From Lasiodiplodia sp. COLG20 (taxonomy: Eukaryota > Ascomycota > Dothideomycetes > Botryosphaeriales > Botryosphaeriaceae): a DNA stretch of 64,000 bases. Each line of letters opens with the position of its first letter. Position 1 is the stretch's first letter. Below the pieces are notes generated by a model. The model did not search any database, was not told the DNA's origin, and worked only from the letters and a program-made list of their open reading frames with translations. The position numbers and the translations under genes are program-made. This document shows, piece after piece, positions 1 to 12,081 of this stretch. The stretch covers positions 1,364,001 to 1,428,000 of the forward strand of contig VNWV01000001.1 of NCBI GenBank assembly GCA_009801085.1, read 5' to 3'.

Positions 1-804
1 AGCCGAGGCGACTGGGTCATCATGAAGCAGCCGGGCTTCGGCACCTGGCGAACACACGCGCAGACGGACGCGTCGAACCTGCTGAAGATCGAGAACAAGG
101 ACGGCCTGACGCCGATCCAGGCCGGCACCGTCAGCATCAATCCGTGCACGGCGTACCGCATGCTGCGCGACTTCTCCGACATGAAGGAAGGCGACTGGTT
201 TGTGCAGAACGGCGCCAACTCAGGTGTCGGCCGCGCCGCAATCCAGCTCGGCAAGCTCTGGGGCTACCGCAGCATCAACGTGATCCGTGCGAGGCCGGAG
301 GGCACCGACGCGCTGAAGCAGGAGCTGCTGGACCTCGGCGCGGATGTCGTCGTGACGGACGAGGAGCTGCAGGAGAAGGGCTTCAGCGAGCGCGTCAAGG
401 AGTGGACCAAGGGCGGCCGCGACCGCGTCCTGCTCGGTCTCAACTGCGTTGGCGGCAAGCCTGCCACGGCCCTCGCGAAGCTGCTCTCGCCCGAAGCGCA
501 CTTCGTCACCTACGGCGGCATGTCGAAGCAGCCCGTCCAGCTGCCCACCGCCCTGCTCATCTTCAAGAACATCCATTTCGATGGCTTCTGGGTCAGCCAG
601 TGGGGCAAGAAGCACCCTGATGAGAAGAAAAAGACGGTCGACCACGTGCTGGATCTGATTCGTGAAGGCAAGTTTAAGGATGTGCCCGTGGATGAGGTTA
701 AGTGGGAGTGGAAAACGGAACAGGAGACGCTGGTGAAGGCTGTACAGGGCACGCTTAGTGGGTTCAGGTCTGGTAAGGGCGTTTTCGTCTTTGGGGAGAC
801 GTAA
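1..804 (+). CDS. ETR1: mitochondrial enoyl-[acyl-carrier-protein] reductase (2-enoyl thioester reductase), 3' part
   Basis: Family knowledge: this enzyme performs the NADPH-dependent last reduction of mitochondrial type II fatty-acid synthesis, which feeds lipoic acid and respiratory function. Seen: the frame is open from base 1 (GDWVIM before the first Met at 22), so the 5' part lies outside the window. The visible protein has GTWRTHAQ, LTPIQAGTVSINPCTAYRML, the dinucleotide-binding NGANSGVGRAAIQLGKLWG, an NVIRARPE segment typical of NADPH-binding members, FVTYGGMSKQPV and FDGFWVSQW. These are hallmarks of the ETR1/MECR branch of medium-chain dehydrogenases/reductases. It stops at TAA 802-804. 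No intron is evident in the visible part. The family call is firm; the N-terminal targeting sequence cannot be assessed. Confidence 0.93.
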   Translation, partial: SRGDWVIMKQPGFGTWRTHAQTDASNLLKIENKDGLTPIQAGTVSINPCTAYRMLRDFSDMKEGDWFVQNGANSGVGRAAIQLGKLWGYRSINVIRARPEGTDALKQELLDLGADVVVTDEELQEKGFSERVKEWTKGGRDRVLLGLNCVGGKPATALAKLLSPEAHFVTYGGMSKQPVQLPTALLIFKNIHFDGFWVSQWGKKHPDEKKKTVDHVLDLIREGKFKDVPVDEVKWEWKTEQETLVKAVQGTLSGFRSGKGVFVFGET

Positions 805-2380
805 ATTGGTAGCTTCGTGTCAATATAAGCCTATGATTTTATTATGTTTGTTCTTGCAACTCGTGAAATCCATGCGCTGGCCACTTTTGTGACCATTTGC
901 ATATAAGTCCCTTGATGCGGCACCTCCGAATACCCTCAGAGTCCATGGAGAAGCCAGTACCGTCTAGATAAGGAAATTGCAGTTCGTCTAGAGCACTTCC
1001 TTGGCTACCTTGATCCCGTCCAGCCCCAGCTTCTTCTTTCGCGTCATGGTAGCAGTTTTGGTCTCTTGGAATGGCACTTCCCAAGCAGGAAAGGCTTGGC
1101 CATCGTATGTTTGCAACTGCGATCTTTCAGAAAGACTGAAGAGCCGTCGAAGTTGGGCCACGGGCAGTGACGGACAGCTTCCCTGGAAATGTTCCTTGAT
1201 TTCACACTATGAAACCCTATTCAACTTGCTAGGAATATCATAGGCTACGAGATTCCAAACATGAATAAACATGTAAACGTTGCAGGAATTGCAAGTCTTC
1301 GCAAAATGCGCTGGCATAATCTTGAAGTCCGTGATGCATGGTGCAAAGGGCTTGCGCCCCATGATGTTCCTTCTCTAATTCTTGAATCCGTACTTGCAGC
1401 ACTCATATTAATTGCCTTCTAGGAAGTAATTCCGCCAATTCTGACACGAGTGTGATTTCCATTCATATGGGCTGTCGCTATTTCCTCCCATCACGATTGA
1501 CCCGCTCTTTGAACTGAGCTTCCCCTCTGCCCTTCACCATACCCTCAGCATGAACTTCACGTCTCTCATCCGTTATGATGCACCTCAGTCTATTATTCCA
1601 TCGATTCTTCTCTAGCTTTGCTGTCTCCACAAACTCGTGTTTGGTCTCCGCGCACCAGCAACTCGAGTTCCGCTAGGAACGCAGCCACTGTACAGTTCTA
1701 CTCGGAATCGCCCTCTCTTCCCTACAGAACTGAACCCAATCCAACTCGATACCGCAACAACTTCAAGTCAGAGCCACCACCATCACACCATTCTAACCGA
1801 TCCCCGACAAAAGAGTCATGGGTCATGCAAGAGTGGCTTCACACAAAGACTTCGAACGGCAGCCGGATGGCGTGGTGAAGATCGGGAGAAGACCTGCATT
1901 CATGAAAGAGGTATTGCAGAGTATTTTGACGTCCTGTTCGACCTCCAATTCTCTCATATTTTGCCGCTTGTACCTATGCCCCTCCCATGCCGTTCCATTT
2001 GAACGATCACTGTCTCTGACCTATCCGGGAATCCAGACCTCAGCTACCCTGGACCATCGCCTTTCGTCGACGAGTAACTCACAGCCGCACAGCGGAAGGA
2101 AAGTCCTACGCCTCAGATCACGACGCGAGTGTCGTGAGGGAGCATTTTCATCATCGGTCTGGTTGTTTCCCAATGCCAACACACTTGCATCGCGGTACGT
2201 TCAATAAACCCTAACCCGTCTCCAATGATGAAAACAACCTTTCTGAGCGGCAGAGAGTCATTATGTGGGGCGACTCTCTGGCACGCGATGTGGACTTTAA
2301 AAAAAGTCAAGCATATGACCACACTGAAGAGACTGAAATGTTTCTGGAGAACGTTAGCATCACGGAACGAGAATCATGCT

Positions 2381-2455
2381 AACCTACATGATGGAGAAGA
2401 GAAGGGGAGCGGGTTGGTGGGTGGGGCTCCCCTTCTCTTCTCCATCATGTAGGTT
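2381..2455. repeat. perfect 30-bp inverted repeat with 15-nt loop
   Basis: Bases 2381-2410 (beginning AACCTACATGATGGAGAAG) are the exact reverse complement of 2426-2455. The loop is the G-rich 2411-2425. A third partial copy, GATGGAGAAGAGAAGGG, lies near 2808 without a partner arm. The structure is seen directly. Whether it is a transcribed hairpin, a foldback transposon remnant or a replication-slippage product is not determined. Confidence 0.85.
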
Positions 2456-3095
2456 CCCACCACGGCGGCCACGGGCCCACGGCGGTTGTGACGAAAGAAT
2501 GGCGGGGCCCGGCTTACAAAGACAAAATGAGCAAATTCACGAGTATGTGGTTCATCTTCTCTCTTTCGCACATTCTGTGTTGACGTTGTTGTAGCAGCCA
2601 ACTGCGATGGCCTTCCAGCTCGAAGTCTGCAACATCAGGGTCTTGCCTTCGCTCCTACTCCGCCCGTCACTTCTCCGATGTCTTCATCAACACAAAGGTC
2701 TCAAGACTATCGGCAAAAGGAATCTCCTATACAGAGGCAGTGGAAGGGCGAGTACTGTTATTGCGGACCTGGAGGATGGCGGTGGATCGGCGGTCGTGAT
2801 AGGTTGATGGAGAAGAGAAGGGTGTGGTTGTTGAACCGTGGAATCATGAAAGGGGTATGAAGAAGACTTACCTCGGAGTGATTAAGAAAATGAACTTGCT
2901 ACAGTGCTGGGGCAGCTATTTATCTTCTTCTCGTCAGTCAGGGTCTGTCAATGTACCGTGGCTCTGCGTAGGCTTGATTTGCAATTGTGGTTCGCTCTAG
3001 CCTCATTTGACCACAACAAGATTTCCGCTATTGAGTTGGTATATCGATACGTCGTGAATTTGCTTTTTTGTGCTTCAAATGGCTGTCTAAATATA

Positions 3096-3185
3096 TGATG
3101 AGTAGCTGAAGCAATCGTCCGGATGCAGATATGGGGTTAAGAGTTATTCGTTCACGTCCGGACAATAGCTTAGACTACCTACACA
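3096..3185. repeat. short foldback MITE-like element (copy A)
   Basis: The left arm reads GAGTAGCTGAAGCAATCGTCCGGA. The right arm, reverse complemented, reads AGGTAGTCTAAGCTATTGTCCGGACG. The two arms make up almost the whole element, with only about 20 nt between them. A TA lies just left of the element. The same terminal sequence recurs at 11841-11921 and 19968-20391, so this is one repeat family. There is no coding capacity. Confidence 0.7.
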
Positions 3186-3846
3186 AGTCGAGCATCGCTT
3201 CTCGCAGAAATTTCAAAGGACTGTTTTTCCTGGGCACTAATTACCGCCTGTTCCAACACCCTCTTTGCGCTGCCTTTCGGCTGATACCCATTTGTACTCG
3301 ATGTGTTTTCGGCAAACTAATCAGCTGACATAGACTTGGTGATTGAACGGATACAGGCCAGATCTCGACAGTCCATCCTCGTTCAGCCTGTACATTCTTC
3401 CTAATGATGAACGCTGTGGCGTGGCTCGATTGGATAAGCAATAGGTAACTGCTGGCGCACGAAATATAGAAGGGCGGAAACTTAGACAGTGGCAATATCA
3501 TCAATATACCAATGCTACACCAATATGCGTTCCAACGCGGGATATCATACAAGCTCTCTCCCCAACATAAACCAGAAATGAAGCAGAAAATAATACCGAG
3601 CTGACTAGAATACAAATGTAAAAATCCACGAAGCCATTGGCAAGAGGAAGTGTCCGAAGAAGCGAAAAATCAGTGCGTAAGCATTGCTGAACGGCCGTGA
3701 CTCGCATCACATGCAACCGAACCACCCTCCTTCTTTTTCTCTTTGTTTCACGCCACCACCGATAACGCACAAAACACCTTTATGCACCATCATCCTCTCC
3801 TCATCGACCGTAAAATACGCACAGAACGCCAAGACCCATTACTCGT

Positions 3847-6451
3847 CTAGATGATCTCCAAATCGTCATCATCGCTACTTGGCGCCTTCGTCGTGACCGC
3901 CACACTCCCCATGCTCTCCCGTCCAGGCTCTCTAATGCCCTTGCCCTCGATCATCAACCTAGCTTTCTTCTTGGGGCTGCCCTCCCTGCTCCTGCTCCGC
4001 TCAGGCAGATTTAGCACACCGCGTGGCGGCAGTTGAGAGTGCGGTTGCTGCTGCTGGTGCGGCTGCCTATCGCGACGAAGCATATCATCGATGCGGCGAG
4101 TGCTGACGAGCTTCTTGGACGGGCTGAGGAGGAGGTCGCGCTTATTGGCGCCGCCCCAGCCCATCGGTTCGGCTGTATGGCGGGCAGAAGATGAAGCAGT
4201 GGCCTGAGAGCTGCTGCCCAAGGTCGTCGTGCGCTTCCGCTTAACGGGATTGAGAGACACGTCGGACGCGCGTTTGCCTAAGAGGCCAAGGGAAGCGGCG
4301 TCGACAGGTTCTGGCGCATCTTGTGTGCGGGTGAATGGGATATCGTAAGCGCCCGCAGCGCCGGTGGCAGGCTGTCGGCTGCTTCTCGAACTGTCGGCCG
4401 TGGAGGAAGTTCCCGGTCGGCTACTTGCCTTGACCCTCATGTACTCGCTGCCCGCTTTGCCGCCCATGCGACTCAGCTTGTCCGCAAGCTCGCGTTCCCG
4501 CTCTTTCTCGGCCAGCCGTTTGCGGTGTAGCTCCTCACGGCTCATACCACGGTTCAGGGCGTCATCGTCCTGGTCCAATCGATTCGCTGCGCTTCTGCCG
4601 CTCATATGTTTCGGCAAGACATACATTGTCTCATGAAGGTAGCTGTCGTACTGTTTGTTGGTCTCTGCTGGGCGAGCACCGTTCCTACCAGCAAGCCCCC
4701 TCCCAAATCCTGCCATGGTATTCACCTCCATACGCCCGCGCTTGGACTTCTCAACCTGCAGATGCACGTGATACTCACAGAATTCGGTTTTGCGTTTGTC
4801 GATCCAGGAGCCACACTCCTGCCCATCCTTTTTGACACTCTTGCAGAAGCCGAGATCACGAGCAGTGCCAATCTCCAAGATGGTATCTTCGGAAGAGCCG
4901 AGCTTCAAGGAGAACTGCCCTGTTCTTTTATCACGTGGAGGAAAGACTCCAGGGTTCAGGATGGCAATTAGTGTCCCAGGCGTCAGCTTCCAGAAGGTTG
5001 TGAAGGCCGTGCCGAAGAGGAAAAGATCGATTTCCCATTTGAAATCGGTCAGGTGTAATACCATGAATTTTGACTTATTTGGTCCATCGTCATCATCTGG
5101 ATCTGCAGTCGAGGCCGTCTTGTGGGCTTTAACATCTCGTGGCGAGGATTTCGATGCAACCACTCCCAGAACAACATAATCTGCTTCATGGTCCGGGGGA
5201 TCGTAATTAGGGCCTTTAACAGTTGCAAGCAGCCGCGCGAGCGGATACAGCTCTTTCTGATCAAGCGCACGTGCAACAATGTTATGCGAGAGGAGTCGCT
5301 TGGAGAGATGAATCCCGGTGAATGGTTCGAAAGACGCACCCTCATCTGGAGTGGATTCAGGCAATCCAGAGAAACTAGAGTTCTTTCTAGGAGGGGCATC
5401 TGCACTAGCAGACGTTTGCGACGCAGAACGGTGGCGAGATGTTGGCCTTGTCACATTTGCGGACGAGTCGAAAGAGTTGTTAGTGCTCGAAGACTGCTTC
5501 CGCCTTAGGAAGCTTGGGCGGGCGGGTTTCTCAAATGTATGCGAACCACTTCCATTTGACAGTTGTGACGGGGTCCGGTCGTCCTGGCTGCTGCCGGTAC
5601 GCTCCGCTGCACCCAATCCAAAGCCGCGGCTTCTAGCCTTTTGGATCCTTTCATCCTTCTCTAGCTTCTCATTGTCTCTCAGCCTGCTCTCAGCCAGCCG
5701 TTCACTGAACGATTTCGGTCTCTCTATTGCTGAGTCCCGCGCGGCAGTTCCGCTGGGCCCGCTAAACGAACTTGGCCGGTCTGAGCGCGCATTCGATCCG
5801 AGTCGCGAAGAAGTATTTGAAGTGTCTCGAAACAAGGCAGGCCGTTTAAGGGAGACGTCTTGCGCGCGGAGGCCCTTGTCGATCCCAAGTTTCACACGTG
5901 CAGGGGAGGTAGGATCAAGCGGAACTCGGCGGTCGGCGGAAGGCGACAGAGGGACTTGAACGTCAGATTGAGCCCTCGTGCGACCTGCTGCCCGCGGCTG
6001 TGCTCCAGGTGCCGTAGTATTTTGAGGCCGCGGGCTGAATATATCACGCCTTTCGCTGTTCTCAGCTTCCGAATTGGCCTGCTTCGCCTTGGCGGCCTGC
6101 AATTTCTTGAGCCGGAGGCGAGCCTCGATAGCCTGAAGCTTGAGCTGCAGAGTCTCCTCGTCGTCATCCTCCTCAGTGTCACCCCCTTCTATGCCGTCCG
6201 ATAAGAGCTGCGAGGCACGCGACCCGTTTCGAGGGCTGGCCATGGCGGGCGACGATTGGTTGTGACGGCGCTGCTCCCATTTCTTGCGGCCGCTAGGAGA
6301 GCTGATGAGGGCCTGGTGGGGAGACTTGGGTGGCCAACTTGGATCATTTTGGGACGGCGCTGAGGAGCGGTTAGCATGTGGAAGGGGCGGACGGCACAGG
6401 CACGGCACAGGCAGGCATACCGTGAGACATGGCGTCGTCGCTCTTGATCAT
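3847..6451 (-). CDS. MCM10: DNA replication initiation factor Mcm10
   Basis: Proposed CDS: complement(3847..6359, 6421..6451), 847 aa. The 61-nt intron (GTATGC...CTAAC...CAG) joins MIKSDDAMSH to APSQNDPSW and gives a continuous frame. Starting inside exon 2 would need a less natural N-terminus. Role in the family: Mcm10 binds the CMG helicase, ssDNA and polymerase alpha at origins in the nucleus. Seen: a disordered, charged N-terminus with a predicted coiled coil (EEETLQLKLQAIEARLRLKKLQ); the central OB-fold (FMVLHLTDFKWEIDLFLFG... LNPGVFPPRDKRTGQFSLKL); directly after it the Mcm10 CCCH zinc finger (GFCKSVKKDGQECGSW... FCEYHV); and a basic, disordered C-terminus with NLS-like KRKR and KKKAR stretches. 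The family call is strong; the exact start is inferred. Confidence 0.92.
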
Positions 6452-6840
6452 CGGCAGGCCTTCCAATGCGCCGTAGTGTGGAGGAACGCCCAGTTCGCGC
6501 ACACCATGTCCGGGACTCGAGACGCTGCTGGGCTCTGGCCGCTCGGATCGGGTCGTGTTTTGGTGCGGGCGGAGTGTTTGTTTTGTGCTACGGCGGAAGT
6601 GGTTTCGTGCTGCGTCTAAGGCACAAGGATGGCGCTCTGGACGAGCGACAGGGCCCTGGCGGTTAGCGAGACGCGCCCGCTTGTGCCTGGCGCGCGTCAG
6701 CTCCACCGACGCGTCTTCCGCGCTACCTTCTCCATCACCCTTGCTCAGCATACACCTCACCCGCCAGCAGCTCTGCAGACTTCTGAATTGGAATCTAGAC
6801 TATCATTGGATATCTCTCTATCGTTTTCCCTCATACAAAA
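6452..6840. promoter_or_regulatory. divergent promoter region MCM10 / RNase H2B
   Basis: 389 bp separate the inferred MCM10 start (minus) from the RNase H2B start (plus). Both genes act in DNA replication and genome maintenance, so co-regulation from this shared region is plausible. I see no convincing MluI-type (ACGCGT) cluster or TATA box. The function is inferred from geometry only. Confidence 0.4.
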
Positions 6841-8172
6841 ATGAAAACGCGATCAAAAAAGCAGCCTACCAAGGACACCGGGACCGAAAAGACGGCATCA
6901 GCAACCGGTCCTGCGCCGCCCCCCACCGACCCCAATCCTCCTAAGCTTTTCATCCTTCCGAAAGATACCTCCTCGCAAGCGCGCATAGTTACAATTCCCA
7001 ATCCTGCTTCGTCGACGGCAAATCGTTACTTCTGCTGCCCAAACAAGGGATTCTACGAGTTTACCCGCGTCGCTGCGCCGAAGAGCACACCGAGAAGCTG
7101 GCTTCTTGCGCCCCAAAGGAATGGAACATCTGAAGAGAAGAATGAGGCCGATAAAATGGAGGTCGAGGAGACGGCAAATTCGCTGCGCAATGGTTACACG
7201 CTGAAGAGCCAGGATATTTTTGTGGCTACACCAGTCGACGCCCTATTCCTTGTATTGCCAGCGCTTTCTCCTTCATCGAAGGAAAATGAGAAGCAGTTGT
7301 TCCTCTCTGTGGAAGATCATATCGATTCTCTGGGAAGCTCATCCGTTCAGCTGAGAAAACTTCTATCCAATGAAACTTTGCGGGCAAGAGTAGAGCAGAG
7401 AATGGCAGCCGCATGCGACACAGTCGACGCAGGCGATGAGAAGATGTTCCGACTGTCCATCGAGAAATTGGGAAAGGAGCTGCTAGCCAAAGCCGAACGC
7501 CTTGTCGCGCAAGGACTTCCTGCTTCAATGGAAGAAAAATTCGTCCGCAAGGCCCTGGAACGGCCTGTCATGAGCATAAAGCGCGAAGAAACTACCGTAA
7601 GCCTCACTTCGGAAGGCGCCGAAGCTACAGCAACAGAAATTGTTGAGAGCGGAGCCACAACCGGAAGTACAACAGATGTGGAGATGACAATGGAATCTCA
7701 GAAATCGGAAGATCATGCAACCACAGCCGCTACTACCGATTCACAGACGACCTCTGCAAAACAGGAACCAATTGATGCTCCCGAGGGCATACCCCATCTC
7801 CTACGCTTGCGCACTGCGATTGACTTCATGTCATCTTCGTATCTGCCGCCTAGTGTTCGCGCGCTCCTTCAATCGACTTGGTCCTCAAACAGCATAGTGG
7901 ATTTTAGCCCGCTAGATAAGCATCTGCAGGATCTTGCCGCACTCAGGTCCGAAGCCCAGACGTTGCGCTCTTTATCCGACAACATTACCCGCAAGCGCGG
8001 CATGGAAGACGAGGAAGCCGCTGCGATTCGCGCAGAGAAGAAGCGTAAGAGGGACGAAGAAGAGACAAAGAAGAAGAACCAAAGCCGCGGTGTGAAGCAA
8101 TTGGCGAAGGCAGACACATCGGGGATGAAGAAACTCAGTTCGTTCTTCACTAAAGTTCCGGTCAAGAAATGA
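6841..8172 (+). CDS. RNH202: ribonuclease H2 subunit B
   Basis: 443 aa, single exon. The ATG directly follows a CATACAAAA leader. Role in the family: non-catalytic subunit of the trimeric RNase H2 that removes ribonucleotides and R-loops from nuclear DNA and links the enzyme to PCNA. Seen: an N-terminal triple-barrel-type region (KLFILPKDTSSQARIVTIPNP, GFYEFTRVAAPKSTPRSWLL, GYTLKSQDIFVATPVDALFLVLPAL); the helical segment with DHIDSLG...LRKLLSNETLRARVEQR; a long acidic/Thr-rich linker; a second helical block (PHLLRLRTAIDFMSSSYLPPSVRALL); and a C-terminal KKLSSFFTK that resembles a PCNA-interacting (PIP) box. The symbol follows the yeast subunit, and orthology is by domain pattern. Confidence 0.9.
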   Translation: MKTRSKKQPTKDTGTEKTASATGPAPPPTDPNPPKLFILPKDTSSQARIVTIPNPASSTANRYFCCPNKGFYEFTRVAAPKSTPRSWLLAPQRNGTSEEKNEADKMEVEETANSLRNGYTLKSQDIFVATPVDALFLVLPALSPSSKENEKQLFLSVEDHIDSLGSSSVQLRKLLSNETLRARVEQRMAAACDTVDAGDEKMFRLSIEKLGKELLAKAERLVAQGLPASMEEKFVRKALERPVMSIKREETTVSLTSEGAEATATEIVESGATTGSTTDVEMTMESQKSEDHATTAATTDSQTTSAKQEPIDAPEGIPHLLRLRTAIDFMSSSYLPPSVRALLQSTWSSNSIVDFSPLDKHLQDLAALRSEAQTLRSLSDNITRKRGMEDEEAAAIRAEKKRKRDEEETKKKNQSRGVKQLAKADTSGMKKLSSFFTKVPVKK

Positions 8173-8791
8173 GTGGGCGCCAAGAAAATTCTTCTAAATC
8201 AGGCGGTTGATGGTAAATTTTGGTTAGTTCATGTCGCGGTTGGAATTGTGTGAATGTCTCAGGAATATCGACCAGCATTGCGTGGCGTTGGAACAGAGTT
8301 TTATTCTAGGTGAACAAAGGGCCCGAGTTTCGTCTTCTTGAAGCGGTCGTGTAGCAATGGCCACAGTCAACACCAGAAATGGCAGCCGTTGTATACATAG
8401 CTGTCACGTGTGCGACACGGATGCGAGCGGACGCCGGACTGCGAACTCGCCGGCTTTGCGGCCGAGCTAAAACTACGCCGAAACTTCACGCGGGTCCACG
8501 GATCTGCACCGTTGCGCCCAACGCCTTGCTGAATCCAAAGGCTAGCCGCCACCGCTAGCCACGCCAGCCTGACAAACAATCCCGTTTTGCATAGATTGAC
8601 GCGTCTGTAAGTCATCTGCATGTTTTACCACATTTCGCTCCTGCTTCGTGCGCGCCCCGTCCCATACTTCGTCAACTAGCACTATATAGCTAGTGCTTCG
8701 TCACTTTTCTCATCACCCCGCCTGCCGTTGCTGTCCCGCTTTTCCTGCCGTCTCCCTCCTCGCTGCCATCGTCTTCCCACAGCCGCTTACC
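8173..8791. other. intergenic region upstream of the TTL-like gene
   Basis: No gene seen. It contains a TCACGTG-type site near 8403 and a core-promoter-like TATATAG at 8683-8689. Confidence 0.45.
8683..8689 (+). promoter_or_regulatory. putative TATA box
   Basis: TATATAG lies 103 bp before the chosen ATG at 8792, within a weak palindrome (AGCACTATATAGCTAGTGCT). The position suits a core promoter; the call rests on motif and distance only. Confidence 0.4.
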
Positions 8792-10270
8792 ATGCCTCGC
8801 TCGCCAACAGCTACCTTCGCAGTTACGGATATGACCGCAGGTCGGGCAATAGACTGCCTTTTGGACTATGAGGATCCTTATGTGCAGCCTCTGATCGTCG
8901 AGGCGTTTCAGAAGCGCCTCGCGACCGGCTCATTCAAGCTCATCAATTCCCTGGATGAGCATCGCGTGGGCCCCATGGTTCAATTCAGCGCGTATGAGGC
9001 TCTGGACTTCGACAAGGCCATAGAGATGCCCAACATCCTCATCAACGCTTACGTCATCCGCAAAGCTTTAATAAGAAAGCATTACCTCTCGACCACCGTT
9101 TCTCACTGGATCGTCAAGCATCCGGAGTCGAAGCTAAGGAACCACGTGAAGTCGAGTGTAGAGTTTGAACTCGATTATGCAGAGTTCCTCGACGATGCTC
9201 TTGTGGAAGCCTGGGAGCTGCAAGAAGCGTTCCGAAAGAATGAGGACAAGGAGCCGAAAGACCGAGAATGGTGGATTCTGAAGCCTGGAATGAGTGACCG
9301 TGGACAGGGCATCAAACTCTTCAGTACTGAACAAGAGCTTCAGGACATTTTCGAGGCCTGGGAAGCAGAACGTCCTGATTCAGATGATGAAGAGGAGGAG
9401 GAGGAAGGAGAAGAAGACCGCCAAGGCGATGGTCCTGATGGGGAGGCGACGGAGCGTGCAGACGCCCGAAGCGACCAGGGCTCTGAGACTGGGGAAGAAG
9501 CCGCGGCCACCGGCGACAGCGGATGGAATTTCGATCCCTCTGCCATCCAAGTCACGGAGGAGAAGAAGGAGTATATCATCACTTCGCAGCTACGCCACTT
9601 CATCGCACAGCCATACATACACCCACCGCTCACTTTCGACAACCGCAAGTTCCACATCCGGACGTACGTGCTGGCTGTTGGAGCTCTGCGCGTTTACGTC
9701 TACAAGCCAATGCTCGCTCTCTTCGCCGCCGCCCCCTACGGTGCGCCTTGGGAGAAGACTGGCTCCGAGGAAGAAGGCGGGCAGCCCGATCTCCGCGCCC
9801 ACCTTACGAACACGTGCCTGCAGGGCTCCGATCAGCGTGAAGGCAGTGTGCGTGCCTTCTGGGATCTGCCAGACAACCTCGACGCCTCTAATACAGCAGC
9901 GCACAAGGAGCTCGCTGGTCTCCCCGACGGCTGGAAAGAACATGTTTTCTCGCAGATTTGCAGCGTCACCGGCGAGCTATTCGAAGCAGCGGCGAGAGCC
10001 ATGATGATCCACTTCCAGCCACTTCCGCAAGCCTTCGAGCTCTTCGGCGTCGATTATATGGTTGACACACAGGGCAACGCCTGGCTTCTCGAGATCAATG
10101 CTTTCCCTGATTTTAGGCAGACTGGCGACGATCTTAAGGGGATCGTGAAGGGTCTTTTTGAAGAGACCGTGGACGTTGCTGTGAAGACATTTTTCCAGTT
10201 GGAAGGAGCTAAGCCCGAAGGAACGGAGACGCTGAAGCAGGTTCTGGACATTGACCTGGGAAGGAGATAA
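8792..10270 (+). CDS. tubulin-tyrosine ligase (TTL)-family ATP-grasp protein
   Basis: 492 aa. I chose the ATG at 8792 (ACCATGCC context, MPRSPTATFAV). An in-frame ATG 99 nt upstream only adds a Cys/Ala-rich run and lies next to the TATA box. Family members ligate amino acids to tubulin tails or related substrates; the yeast relative Pby1 is associated with P-bodies and carries an extra N-terminal domain absent here. Seen: EWWILKPGMSDRGQGI (ATP-binding lysine and glycine loop), an acidic low-complexity insertion (about residues 190-245), FIAQPYIHPPL, KFHIRTYVLAVG, LTNTCLQ, and FELFGVDYMVDTQGNAWLLEINAFPDF (metal/ATP ligand D...E.N). These are the ordered TTL motifs. The substrate is unknown. 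Confidence 0.85.
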   Translation: MPRSPTATFAVTDMTAGRAIDCLLDYEDPYVQPLIVEAFQKRLATGSFKLINSLDEHRVGPMVQFSAYEALDFDKAIEMPNILINAYVIRKALIRKHYLSTTVSHWIVKHPESKLRNHVKSSVEFELDYAEFLDDALVEAWELQEAFRKNEDKEPKDREWWILKPGMSDRGQGIKLFSTEQELQDIFEAWEAERPDSDDEEEEEEGEEDRQGDGPDGEATERADARSDQGSETGEEAAATGDSGWNFDPSAIQVTEEKKEYIITSQLRHFIAQPYIHPPLTFDNRKFHIRTYVLAVGALRVYVYKPMLALFAAAPYGAPWEKTGSEEEGGQPDLRAHLTNTCLQGSDQREGSVRAFWDLPDNLDASNTAAHKELAGLPDGWKEHVFSQICSVTGELFEAAARAMMIHFQPLPQAFELFGVDYMVDTQGNAWLLEINAFPDFRQTGDDLKGIVKGLFEETVDVAVKTFFQLEGAKPEGTETLKQVLDIDLGRR

Positions 10271-10681
10271 AAGGACTATGCTCTAAATGGTGGAGACGGG
10301 AATCTTGATGTTCCATGACAAGAAAATAGCTGTTGAATAGCTGGCTTCTTTCCACATGTTCTACAAGTATTTCGGCTTTGTGTTCCATGTAGGAAACATG
10401 TGCATACTGCCTTCAAAAAAAGTATATTGAAACAACCATTAAAGTGTTATCTGTGAGATCGGCGCGGTTGATTTGAGGTCGATAGATCGAGGAAGACTCC
10501 ATTTTTGTAGTAGGCTTTTGCATGAATTCACAGACAGAAAGGTTGTCGTCTTACCCGGCGAGTCATGGACCCGGCGCACCAAGCTCTGCAAGCAGGAGCT
10601 TGGGCCACTATCCCAATGGCTGTCCACCTTTTCGCTGCTCTAACGCTTAATTGAAACCCTCTCAATTGCAGAGCGCTCATC
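10271..10681. other. intergenic region
   Basis: A short spacer between the TTL-like gene and the PCD-like gene. I see no gene or convincing element beyond an A-rich stretch near 10417. Confidence 0.5.
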
Positions 10682-11689
<1,008 letters not shown>

Positions 11690-12081
11690 GTTGGAAGTAA
11701 ATAATGCCTATAAGCAGGTTGCGAAGAACAGCAAGCAGTTGGCCTAAGAAGAGCTGCTTACTTCGATTGAACGACCGTGCGTTACGACAGAAGTATATTG
11801 CAACCAAAGGCAAGCGTGAATTAATTTTCACTCATTTCATGGGTAGCTGAGGCTACCGCCTGGACGTGGATGTATAATTTTTAATTCGACATTTACGTCC
11901 GGACGGTAGCTTCAACTACCCACATATGTTGTATACCAGCTCCAGAGCTCATTCGATAGACCCGTAGTAGCGAAGCAGTCTTGAACAAACAAGTTATTAA
12001 TTGAAAATGTGCCAGGTCGCCGAATTTAATGAGAGGAGAAGTTGTCTATTAATACAATCAAGGGTTGCTCAGTGCTGTAAC
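11690..12081. other. intergenic region between convergent genes
   Basis: No gene seen. It contains the 81-bp foldback element at 11841-11921 and AT-rich flanks. Confidence 0.5.
11841..11921. repeat. short foldback MITE-like element (copy B)
   Basis: Starts GGGTAGCTGAGGCTACCG and ends CGGTAGCTTCAACTACCC. The arms are inverted copies of about 35 nt, and only a few AT-rich bases separate them. The right flank reads ACATATG, consistent with a TA-type target. It has the same termini as copies A and C. Confidence 0.8.

Larger units (their letters stand above)
805..3846. other. gene-poor interval between ETR1 and MCM10 3' ends
   Basis: About 3 kb with no reading frame I can support. The open frames are short, many lack an ATG start, and none shows a recognisable motif or paired splice sites. 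It holds a perfect 30-bp inverted repeat at 2381-2455, a related GATGGAGAAGAGAAGGG copy near 2808 and a 90-bp foldback element at 3096-3185. Otherwise I see nothing in it. Confidence 0.5.

Noticed and set aside
6371..6760. Long minus-strand 5' extension of MCM10 back to 6760
   Set aside because: The frame is open, but the residues before MIKSDDAMSH are not protein-like for this family and overlap the divergent promoter. Only the last 31 nt were kept as exon 1.
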